NCBI RefSeq assembly: GCF_016595465.1
Contig: NZ_JAENIK010000009.1
Location: 248,001-312,000 of the forward strand
Length of the DNA stretch: 64,000 bases
Source of the DNA: Luteolibacter yonseiensis
GTDB lineage: Bacteria > Verrucomicrobiota > Verrucomicrobiia > Verrucomicrobiales > Akkermansiaceae
Direction of reading: 5' to 3'
Part shown: one piece after another, positions 7,058 to 14,393 of the stretch
Layout: each line of letters opens with the position of its first letter
Position numbering within the stretch: the stretch's first letter is position 1
Notes under the pieces: model-generated
Seen by the model: the letters and a program-made list of their open reading frames with translations, nothing else
Database searches by the model: none
Told to the model about the DNA's origin: nothing
Translations under genes and position numbers: made by a program

Positions 7058-8812
7058 ATGCCGAAAATCCGAGTGCTCCCAGACATCCTCGCCAGCCAGG
7101 TGGCGGCGGGGGAGGTGGTCGAGCGCCCGGCTTCGGTGGTGAAGGAGCTGGTGGAAAACAGCATCGATGCCGGCGCGCAGGAGATCCGCGTGGACATGGA
7201 TCGGGGAGGCTCGGCGCTGATCCGGGTGAGCGACGACGGCTGCGGGATGTCCCGCGAGGACGCGCTGCTCTCGCTGGAACGCCACGCCACCAGCAAGTTG
7301 CGCACGGCAGGCGATCTGGCGGCGATCCTGACGCTGGGATTCCGCGGCGAGGCGGTGCCGAGCATCGCCAGCGTATCGCGGTTCCGGCTGGTCACCCGGG
7401 AAAAGGACGCGGTGGCGGGCACGGAGATCGTGGTGGACGGCGGGCGGGTGAACGACGTGCGGGACGCGGGTTGCGCGCCCGGCACGGTGATCGAGGCGAA
7501 GTCTTTGTTTTTCAACATGCCCGCGCGGCGGAAATTCCTGCGGGCGGAGACGACCGAGGCGGCCCACGTGGAGCACCAGTTGCGCTTGCACGCGCTGGCC
7601 GCGCCGTGGGTGAGGTTCCGCCTGCGTCGGGACGACCGGGAGGTGTTCGACCTGCCCGCGGTCGCGAAACCGCTGGACCGGGTGCGGCAGTTGCTCGGCA
7701 CGGATCTTTCGCGCGAACTCATTTCACTGCCGCTGACCCACGGCAACGGCGTGACGGTGGAAGGCTACGTCCTGCCCGCCAGCCACGCGCGCAAGGGGCG
7801 CAGGCACCAGTTTGTTTTTCTCAATGGCAGGCCGGTGGAGGATTCCGTCATTTCCCGCGCGCTGGCGGAGGGGTTCCGGGGCGCGCTGGCCGATGGGCTG
7901 CACCCGGCGGCGTGGTTGTGGATCGAGCTGGAACCGACGCTGGTGGATGTGAACGTGCATCCTGCCAAACGCGAGGTCAGGTTCCACAAGCCGCTGGACG
8001 TGAGGGATGCCATCCTGGATGCGGTGCTGGCGGGGCTGAAACCCGCGCCCCCGCCCGCCCCGTTGCCGGTGGTGCGGCCACCGTTGCCGGATCTGGCGGT
8101 CGATGTGGTGGAGACCGCGCCCTCCCGGACGGTTTTCCGCGCTCCGCAGCCGGTGCTGGCGAATTGGGATCAGGCCACCGCTTCCGCCCCGGTTCCGCAG
8201 TTGGAGGAAATGGCGACGCTGGAACCAGCCGTGGGGGCCGTGCCGGATTTCCGCATCATCGGACTGCTGCACCAGCGGTATGTGCTGCTGGAGAGCGGGG
8301 ACGGGCTGGTGCTTTTCGACCCCAAGGCCGCCCGGGAACGCATCATTTTTGAAAAGCTGACGCAGCATGACGGCACCGCGCTCGAAACCCAGGGACTGCT
8401 GATGCCGGTCCTGCTGGAACTGGATCCCCGGGATCTCGATCTGGTGATCCGCGAGCGGATGGCGCTGCAGGAAGCGGGGATCGAGGTGGAGGCGTTCGGA
8501 GGCAACACCCTGCAGATCCGCTCGCTGCCCGCCTGTGTGACGGTTGAGGATCCGCGCGCCTTTCTCGGTGCCCTGATGGACGAGCTTCTCCACGAGTCCT
8601 CGCCGGGTGTGAGGTTCGCCTTGTCGCGCGTGGCGAAGATCATCGCGAAACGGGCGGCCATGCCTGTCCAGCCGCGTCTCGCCGAAACCATGCCGCTGCT
8701 GGCGGAATTGTTCGCCTGCGATCTGCCCTATTGCGCGGCGGACGGCCGGCCGACCTTGTCGGAATTCGGCATGCGGGAACTGGACCGGAGATTCGGGGTG
8801 AGCCGGGGGTAA
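7058..8812 (+). CDS. mutL: DNA mismatch repair protein MutL
   Basis: A 584-residue GHKL-ATPase that links MutS mismatch recognition to strand removal. Motifs are in order: KELVENSIDAGA, SDDGCGM, then RHATSKL and LGFRGEAVPSIASVSRF, followed by the transducer domain with HPAKREVRF. After a proline-rich linker (residues about 330-400) comes a C-terminal dimerisation domain. Its nuclease motif, normally DQHAxxExxxxE, reads DPKAARERIIFE from residue 421, so the glutamine and histidine are replaced. The ATG at 7058 is chosen because MPKIRVLPDILASQ is the standard N-terminus. Confidence 0.95.
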   Translation: MPKIRVLPDILASQVAAGEVVERPASVVKELVENSIDAGAQEIRVDMDRGGSALIRVSDDGCGMSREDALLSLERHATSKLRTAGDLAAILTLGFRGEAVPSIASVSRFRLVTREKDAVAGTEIVVDGGRVNDVRDAGCAPGTVIEAKSLFFNMPARRKFLRAETTEAAHVEHQLRLHALAAPWVRFRLRRDDREVFDLPAVAKPLDRVRQLLGTDLSRELISLPLTHGNGVTVEGYVLPASHARKGRRHQFVFLNGRPVEDSVISRALAEGFRGALADGLHPAAWLWIELEPTLVDVNVHPAKREVRFHKPLDVRDAILDAVLAGLKPAPPPAPLPVVRPPLPDLAVDVVETAPSRTVFRAPQPVLANWDQATASAPVPQLEEMATLEPAVGAVPDFRIIGLLHQRYVLLESGDGLVLFDPKAARERIIFEKLTQHDGTALETQGLLMPVLLELDPRDLDLVIRERMALQEAGIEVEAFGGNTLQIRSLPACVTVEDPRAFLGALMDELLHESSPGVRFALSRVAKIIAKRAAMPVQPRLAETMPLLAELFACDLPYCAADGRPTLSEFGMRELDRRFGVSRG

Positions 8813-8847
8813 CGTGATCGCGTTAGTCCGCCCTACGCGATCGCGTT
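8811..8847 (+). terminator. Hairpin after mutL
   Basis: A 13-bp stem with one mismatch (8811-8823 with 8835-8847) begins inside the mutL stop codon. There is no T-run after it, so its efficiency as a terminator is uncertain. Confidence 0.45.
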
Positions 8848-9133
8848 GTGATTAAAGATTCAAATTCGGGTGGCATTGGCATAAAATTAAGCGATTATTA
8901 TTGTCACGGCACATGGAAATTTCGGTTAATTTTGCCGGATTGATGCTCAAAACGGCACTTTGATGTGACAGATCGATCCGTAATTTTCGACTTAAATATC
9001 TGATTTTTAAATAGTTGTGATATCGGTTGAATTGCCCGATCCGACTGAATTTTTCCTTGTTAAGCTTGGTTAAAATTTTACTCTCCAAACAGGTTCAAGC
9101 AGACACAGGCTTGGATTTTCATCAGCGGAACCC
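8848..9133. other. AT-rich intergenic region
   Basis: This stretch is clearly richer in A and T than its neighbours and has stop codons in all frames, apart from a low-quality 78-codon frame on the minus strand that I do not accept. It precedes a secreted-protein gene and probably holds its promoter. I cannot name a specific site, and no tRNA or structured RNA was recognised. Confidence 0.5.
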
Positions 9134-9913
9134 ATGAAAACCCTATGGACCACCACCGGAATCGCCAGCCTGGCCCTGCTCGGGTCTGCGGCGGGTGCGA
9201 GGTTGTCGGAGCGGCTTTCCGCGGCCCATGAGGTTTTTTTGGAAAACCGGCGCGAGATGCTTCCCGGCCTGAGCGATCCATATGGCGTGCCGCAGGTGGC
9301 GCGGGTGGTGAGCGAGGAACCCCGGGACGCCTTCCGATCCTCCGTTGTCTGGAAGCGGAACGTGGTGGCGACGGTATTCTGGGTGGGCGAGCTGCCTTCG
9401 GAAAACAATCCGACGCCGAATGTGAAGAGCGCATGGGACCAGAACTGGCAGGCGAACTACGGTGGTTACGACCACCCGGAGAACCGCAACGGTTATCTGC
9501 CCGCGGGTTTCGTCCCCGCATTGAATCCTTTTTACGTCGCGCTGCCCTACAACGACGTCGCGCGCGGCGGCAGGCACCAGGCCGAGGCCGCGGAGGTTGT
9601 TCCGTGGTTCTGGGAGAGCTATCGCGGCGACGGCATTTCAGTCTGCAAGGACCGCTGGATCGCCATCCACCATGATGGCCGGGTCTGTTTCGCCCAGTGG
9701 GAGGACGTCGGCCCGTTCGAGGTGGACCACTGGCAATATGTGTTCGGCAAGGAATCCCCGCGCGGGAACCGCAACCAATCCGCCGGCATCGACGTGAGTC
9801 CGGCGGTGAGGGATTTCCTCAGGATGCGCAGCGGGGCCACCGTCGAGTGGCGCTTCGCGAATGACAAGGAAGTGCCCGCAGGACCCTGGAAGGACTGGTC
9901 CGGCAGGCCGTGA
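9134..9913 (+). CDS. Secreted protein, double-psi beta-barrel-like
   Basis: 259 residues starting with a signal peptide (MKTLWTTTGIASLALLGSAAGA). The C-terminal half has the order WEDVGPFEVD followed by AGIDVSPAVRDFL, which resembles the RlpA/expansin-type barrel, where an RGPF segment is followed by IDLSPAAA. That suggests a secreted carbohydrate- or peptidoglycan-associated domain, but the match is by eye and weak outside those two blocks. Two cysteines (SVCKDRW and GRVCFAQ) may form a disulfide. It is a single-gene unit between AT-rich DNA and the pilin cluster. Confidence 0.7.
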   Translation: MKTLWTTTGIASLALLGSAAGARLSERLSAAHEVFLENRREMLPGLSDPYGVPQVARVVSEEPRDAFRSSVVWKRNVVATVFWVGELPSENNPTPNVKSAWDQNWQANYGGYDHPENRNGYLPAGFVPALNPFYVALPYNDVARGGRHQAEAAEVVPWFWESYRGDGISVCKDRWIAIHHDGRVCFAQWEDVGPFEVDHWQYVFGKESPRGNRNQSAGIDVSPAVRDFLRMRSGATVEWRFANDKEVPAGPWKDWSGRP

Positions 9914-10200
9914 TACTGACAATTTTCCCTTAATCCGTGCTATTCCCTTAACCCTTAAACCTGATCCGAACGACCACCTCCGTTTAGCGAATCAAACCAA
10001 CCTTTGCTGAGCCGCCACACGTCCCGTGGCGGCCCGGAATATCCGGCGTGCGGTTCTGTCCCGAACCGACGGAATGAATCCTGTGGAATTTTCTCCACCG
10101 GTTCCTGTCGTGCCCGCGCCGGACCCCACTTCCGGCTCCCGGCTGTCCCGCCGTGGAGACGGCGAAAGGTTTTTTTTCATTCCACACCGTCACACCAGCC
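9914..10200. other. Intergenic region with GC hairpin
   Basis: It contains a perfect 8-bp hairpin (10011-10018 with 10026-10033, loop of 7) that could end transcription of the upstream gene, though without a T-run. The last 30 bases before the next start include a run of eight T. No coding signal seen. Confidence 0.45.
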
Positions 10201-11007
10201 ATGAAAACCAGCCAAATGACAGTCCTGCGGGCGATCGCCGCCGCCATGGGAACCCTTGCATCCCACCACGCACGCGCGGAACCGCTCCCGGCGGACCTTA
10301 CCGGATCACTCGTCGCGAACCCGGCGATGGTGCAGGCCGGGCAGTCGCCGAAGCTCATCTGGAGCATCAGCTATCCCTCGGTGGTGAAGCAGTATGTGAA
10401 GATCACCCCGTCCGTTCCGACCGATCCGGGCGGAGGGGGAGACGGCGGCCAGCCGGGAACCATCATCCCGCTGCAGAATCTTTACGCGGATGTGCGCATC
10501 ATCGGCCAGGGGGTGACGGTGACGAGCAACAACAGCGGCTACACCTTCGTGCCGACGCAGGCGACGATGAGCATCAACAGCACGACCGATTTCCGGGAAA
10601 TCTTCTACGGCACCAACCCGCAGATCAATCCGGGGGCGGTCATCAACATCAAGAACGTCTTCGGCACCACCTACACGAACAACCTGATCCAGTCGGGCAA
10701 GGCCATCCGGTTCGGCGGGCGCTACAAGTATAACAACGCGTGGGGGACGTATTACAAATCCAACGACGGCACCGACAACGTCCGCTTCCTCGTGAGCGGT
10801 GACAGGCCTCCGTCGAACGTGCCACAGTACAACGCGCCTTCGCTGGAGAGTTTCCTGCGGCCCTACCTCGACGCCACCGGCAAGGTGAAGATCGGCCCGA
10901 TGGATGTGATCGTCTTCATGGAGCTCACCCACTCGTCCTCGCAGAAATCGGACCCGGGGTATGACCTCCAGGACCTGGTGCTGCTGGTCACATTCCGAAA
11001 GAACTGA
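10201..11007 (+). CDS. Secreted protein of the pilin-like cluster, gene 1
   Basis: 268 residues with an Ala-rich N-terminal signal peptide (VLRAIAAAMGTLASHHARA). The mature part is Asn/Thr/Gly-rich and beta-predicted, with a Gly-rich insert GGGGDGGQPG and a C-terminal segment DLQDLVLLVTFRKN that reads like a beta-sandwich edge. No family recognised. It is the first of three secreted-protein genes leading into prepilin genes, so it is probably an exported component or substrate of that apparatus. The ATG at 10201 is preferred over an upstream in-frame ATG because the signal peptide begins there. Confidence 0.7.
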   Translation: MKTSQMTVLRAIAAAMGTLASHHARAEPLPADLTGSLVANPAMVQAGQSPKLIWSISYPSVVKQYVKITPSVPTDPGGGGDGGQPGTIIPLQNLYADVRIIGQGVTVTSNNSGYTFVPTQATMSINSTTDFREIFYGTNPQINPGAVINIKNVFGTTYTNNLIQSGKAIRFGGRYKYNNAWGTYYKSNDGTDNVRFLVSGDRPPSNVPQYNAPSLESFLRPYLDATGKVKIGPMDVIVFMELTHSSSQKSDPGYDLQDLVLLVTFRKN

Positions 11008-11026
11008 AAAACCGGGAACCGAAACC

Positions 11027-11617
11027 ATGAAAACTTCCATCATGATCGCGCGTGCCGCGGGACTGGCCGTCATCCTCGGGATGGGGCGGACCGCATCGGG
11101 TGAGGAACCGGCCGGCAAACCCGTGATGAGGGACGCCGCCACCCACGAGGAGCTCAGCTCCGCCTTGCGGAAAATCCAGCAGCAGGACCCGATGAAGGCG
11201 TTCGAGGCCGTCAAGGGCGAGGACCCGTCCGTCGCCCACCAACCGGGCGATCTCGTCAGCCGCTCGGAAATCCTGTGTTTCAACGGGATCGCGACCCTGG
11301 TTCCGAAGGGGGCCATCGTGCAGACTCCCAAGAATCTCTCGGACCGTCTCGTCATGAAGCCCGGGGCGAAGATCAAGACTTGGGCGGATTTCTACGCCCT
11401 CAACCGCGGGTGGATCAACACCGTGGAGGTCAGCCTGGTGCAGGCGGAAGGGAAGGAGCCCATCGCGGAACAGACGCGCGAGCACATCGTGAAAAGCGGG
11501 AACCTCACCGTCGCGACCTACCGGGGGAATCCCATATCGGTCCTGCCGCCCAAGGTCGCGCCGCCCGCCCCGGCGACCCCGGCGGAAGAGTCGAAGGAAA
11601 AACCAACCAAGCCATGA
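11027..11617 (+). CDS. Secreted protein of the pilin-like cluster, gene 2
   Basis: 196 residues beginning MKTSIMIARAAGLAVILGMG, a signal peptide. The mature chain has a helical start (HEELSSALRKIQQQDPMKAF), a central block that looks like a small beta domain (FNGIATLVPKGAIVQ), and an Ala/Pro/Lys-rich C-terminal tail. No recognised family. It starts 19 bases after gene 1, and its stop overlaps the start of gene 3 in an ATGA, so translation of the two is coupled. Confidence 0.7.
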   Translation: MKTSIMIARAAGLAVILGMGRTASGEEPAGKPVMRDAATHEELSSALRKIQQQDPMKAFEAVKGEDPSVAHQPGDLVSRSEILCFNGIATLVPKGAIVQTPKNLSDRLVMKPGAKIKTWADFYALNRGWINTVEVSLVQAEGKEPIAEQTREHIVKSGNLTVATYRGNPISVLPPKVAPPAPATPAEESKEKPTKP

Positions 11618-12753
11618 AAACCCGTTTCACCCTGTTGTTGTCAGCGTGCCTAGCCGGTGTGTCCGTCCACGCGCAGGACGACCCGACCTACACGAACTTC
11701 ATCCGCCAGAAGCAGCTGCCGAGCGGCGTGGAGGTGGACGTGCCGAACCTCGCCCCCAGCGGTGAGCAGAACTCGCCGCTGGCGATCAATCCGAACGGTG
11801 CGCGCTTCGAGCTGTGGACCACCCGGTCCTCGCCCTTCGCGAGCTTCCAGTTGCAGAGCATCTACGTGGGGACCTTCGTCCCGATGGCGCAGGTGGTCAT
11901 CGACTCCGAGGACCCCTACGGCAAGAAGCTCGACGAACCGGGGGTCTTCACCAACGTGTCCTATGAGAATTCGGATTTCGCGACGAAGAAGGAGATCCCC
12001 GTCAACATCCCGGCGATGGTGCGCAGGACCCGGGCGGACCGTCCTTTCAAGGTGTATCTCAAGACCGAGGGACTTCTCGCCGGAGCCACGGACCCGCCCG
12101 CTTCAAAGACGGTGAGTTTCCTCAGGCACGTGCAGTCCTACGGCGCGGGTGGAACGGGTGCGAACCTGAACCGCACGCAGGCGAGCCTGTTTTCCCAGGT
12201 GGCGCTCAGCCAGAACGGGGTCCTGAATCCGCTGGTCTACACCCTGACCTCCGTGCCCGGCGCGGACCGGGCGAAGGTCCGCGGCGAGGAGCGTTTTTCG
12301 GTGTTCTCGATCCGTGACGAACAGATCGCCGGACAGGTCATCGAGCCGTCCCAGCTCGCCTCGCAATACATCCAGGTCTGGCCCGTGGCGGATGGTTCCA
12401 TTTCGGGAATCACCGCGAACCAGATCGTCCGCTTCAGCATGCCGACGGTGACGTTCACCTACAACGACACCTACCCCGGCTCGTCCACTTACGCGCAGGT
12501 TTACAAGGGGGAGGTCCGGCTGAACGCGGAGGGCCGCATCGTCCCCGGATCGCACAAGAACAACACCGCGCAGGTGCCGGAGAGTTATGTGGAGGTGACG
12601 GGCACGGACTTCGACAGCATTTTCGACGGCGACGGCCGCTGGACGATGGAGGTGCTGACGGTGACGCCCTTCGGCATCGACCGCCTCGGGTATGTCAGCT
12701 TCACCCTGGACCGCACGATCGAGGTGAACGGTTCCTTCAACACGATCGAGTGA
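11614..12753 (+). CDS. Secreted protein of the pilin-like cluster, gene 3
   Basis: 379 residues with a signal peptide (MKTRFTLLLSACLAGVSVHA, cut before QDDPTY). The mature protein is beta-rich throughout and has few cysteines; sequence such as SSPFASFQLQSIYVGTF and WTMEVLTVTPFGIDRLGYV suggests a multi-strand surface or periplasmic protein. No family recognised. Its start overlaps the stop of gene 2 by four bases. It ends six bases before the end of the opposing secreted-protein gene. Confidence 0.72.
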   Translation: MKTRFTLLLSACLAGVSVHAQDDPTYTNFIRQKQLPSGVEVDVPNLAPSGEQNSPLAINPNGARFELWTTRSSPFASFQLQSIYVGTFVPMAQVVIDSEDPYGKKLDEPGVFTNVSYENSDFATKKEIPVNIPAMVRRTRADRPFKVYLKTEGLLAGATDPPASKTVSFLRHVQSYGAGGTGANLNRTQASLFSQVALSQNGVLNPLVYTLTSVPGADRAKVRGEERFSVFSIRDEQIAGQVIEPSQLASQYIQVWPVADGSISGITANQIVRFSMPTVTFTYNDTYPGSSTYAQVYKGEVRLNAEGRIVPGSHKNNTAQVPESYVEVTGTDFDSIFDGDGRWTMEVLTVTPFGIDRLGYVSFTLDRTIEVNGSFNTIE

Positions 12754-12759
12754 GGGGAT

Positions 12760-13353
12760 TCATGGTTTCTTCAACTCCTCGAGCAACTCGTTCCGAAAAT
12801 TGTCATTCCGATAGATGAGTGAGAATCTCGCATCCTTGGATCCGCGCAGCAGGTCCTCCACCTCGGTGAAGGCCAGCAGCAGGAACAACCCCTTCACCGG
12901 CTCCCGATGAAACGACCGCGTCCGAGTCACGAACTGGTCCTCGACCGCCCGCTGCTGCTGGTTCGGCAGGAGCGCGCCGTGTTCCAGTCCGGTCTGTTTC
13001 CGCAGGGTCTCGAAGCGGGTTTCCATCAGGTCCGCGGAGGCTGTCGGGTCGGTGTAATGGACGGTCAGCTCGTACAGCCTGCCGCTGATGAAGCGGCATT
13101 CCACGGCGCTGGCCTGCGAGTCGGGGAGAAATCCCTTCCTGGCCTCCGTCCGCAGGATCCGGGTGGCGGGCTGGTCGCCGGGCAGCTTGATGGTGACATC
13201 CAGCGCGTGGCGGGACGCCCAGGCGACGAGTTTCTCGGGGGAGTCTCCCCAGCGCAGGCCGAAGGGCGGCTCCAGCAGCGCCTGGCCGCAGGCCCACCCG
13301 CCCGCCTGGAGCACGATGAAAACGACCAACCTGCGAAGGAAGCACCCGCACAT
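12760..13353 (-). CDS. Secreted protein opposing the pilin-like cluster
   Basis: 197 residues with a short hydrophobic N-terminus (MCGCFLRRLVVFIVLQAGGWACG) that may be a signal peptide. The mature part starts LLEPPFGLRWGDSPEKL and continues as a mixed alpha/beta domain; it contains YELTVHYTD and a charged C-terminal helix rich in Glu and Lys. No family recognised. It is the only minus-strand gene in the cluster, and its ATG overlaps a plus-strand ATG within the palindrome CATG at 13351-13354. That plus-strand ATG is a candidate start for the next prepilin gene. Confidence 0.75.
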   Translation of the reverse strand: MCGCFLRRLVVFIVLQAGGWACGQALLEPPFGLRWGDSPEKLVAWASRHALDVTIKLPGDQPATRILRTEARKGFLPDSQASAVECRFISGRLYELTVHYTDPTASADLMETRFETLRKQTGLEHGALLPNQQQRAVEDQFVTRTRSFHREPVKGLFLLLAFTEVEDLLRGSKDARFSLIYRNDNFRNELLEELKKP

Positions 13354-13413
13354 GGTGGCAGTCTTGCCGTTCCCCGCCGGGTCCGCAAGGCGCGATCGCG
13401 CGGGCGGGGCTTC

Positions 13414-13866
13414 GTGATGGTGGAGGCGATGATGGGGCTTTCCCTGCTCACCGTGCTGGGGCTGGTCCTCCTCAAGCTTTCCCTGAACATCCTGCATCCC
13501 CGCCAGTGGACGCTCCAGCAGTCGTTGTCGGACGCCTACATGACCTACGAGCGCGCCTACGCGGAGCGCATCCCGTTCGAGGACCTGCTGGCCGCGGGCT
13601 CGCCGTGGCCGGATTTCGCCGCCGGGACCAACAACACGGCTTCGGAGGTGGTCAACATCGGGAAACTTCCCGGCGGAGAGGTGGTCACGGCCAAGGTGAC
13701 CCGCACGCGCTTCGCGGATCCCGGGAACTATCCCATCGACGGCGGCGGCGGCACCGTCGCCACGAATCCGGCGGCGATGAAGATCTGGAAGGTCCAGAGC
13801 GTGCTGACCTACAAGGTGGGGAACAAGACCTACGCGAAATCCCGAACCGTGCTGCGCTCCCAATGA
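13414..13866 (+). CDS. Prepilin-like protein (pseudopilin), start unclear
   Basis: The frame contains a prepilin processing site followed by a hydrophobic helix: RGRGFVMVEAMMGLSLLTV, with Gly at -1, Phe at +1 and Glu at +5. The mature part is about 150 residues with Tyr-rich helix and beta segments. No ATG, GTG or TTG is in frame just upstream of the processing site; the first is a GTG at 13414, inside the mature helix. An ATG at 13352 in another frame would reach the site if one base were removed near 13405. The C-terminus overlaps the next gene in ATGA. Confidence 0.7.
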   Translation: MMVEAMMGLSLLTVLGLVLLKLSLNILHPRQWTLQQSLSDAYMTYERAYAERIPFEDLLAAGSPWPDFAAGTNNTASEVVNIGKLPGGEVVTAKVTRTRFADPGNYPIDGGGGTVATNPAAMKIWKVQSVLTYKVGNKTYAKSRTVLRSQ

Positions 13867-14393
13867 TCCGCCTGTTCCATCGACCGCACCGGGGCTTCAC
13901 CCTCATCGAGCTTTCCATCGCCATCATGCTGGGGATGGCCACCGCGGGCATGGTCCTGGCGTTGTTCAACCAGCAGATCGCGTTCCTGAAGATTTTCAAG
14001 GCCCAGACATTCCTCACCGAGGAGGCCCCGCTCATCAGCATGCATGTGAGCAAGCTGGTGGGGAAGGCGGACCGGTTCCGGCTGCATGCTTCCGTGGATG
14101 ACGCGCTCAAGGGGAAGGACCCCCGCCTCACATCTTCCCCGGTGGTGGTGCTGAATTTCCGCCAGCCGGACGGGGTCATGCGGGCGTCCATCCTCGCCTA
14201 TGAGGACAAGGGTTCCGGCAACGCGCTCTACTACTATGTGGTGCCGCTGAACGGCGTGCTGGGCGACCCCCAGTGGACCGTGACGAAGGCTCCGAGAAAC
14301 GTCGTGTTCGCGGTGGTGAACGGGGTGTTGCGGATGACACTTACGGGAATCCACGACGAGGAAATCACCTACTCGGGGGCCATGCAGCAATGA
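13863..14393 (+). CDS. Prepilin-type protein with N-terminal cleavage/methylation motif
   Basis: 176 residues starting MIRLFHRPHRGFTLIELS, a textbook type IV prepilin leader cut between Gly and Phe, then a hydrophobic helix (IAIMLGMATAGMVLAL). The rest lacks a cysteine pair and looks like a minor pseudopilin body. It would be processed by a prepilin peptidase and inserted in an inner-membrane pseudopilus. It overlaps both neighbours by four bases (ATGA), so the three pilin-like genes are translationally coupled. Confidence 0.88.
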   Translation: MIRLFHRPHRGFTLIELSIAIMLGMATAGMVLALFNQQIAFLKIFKAQTFLTEEAPLISMHVSKLVGKADRFRLHASVDDALKGKDPRLTSSPVVVLNFRQPDGVMRASILAYEDKGSGNALYYYVVPLNGVLGDPQWTVTKAPRNVVFAVVNGVLRMTLTGIHDEEITYSGAMQQ

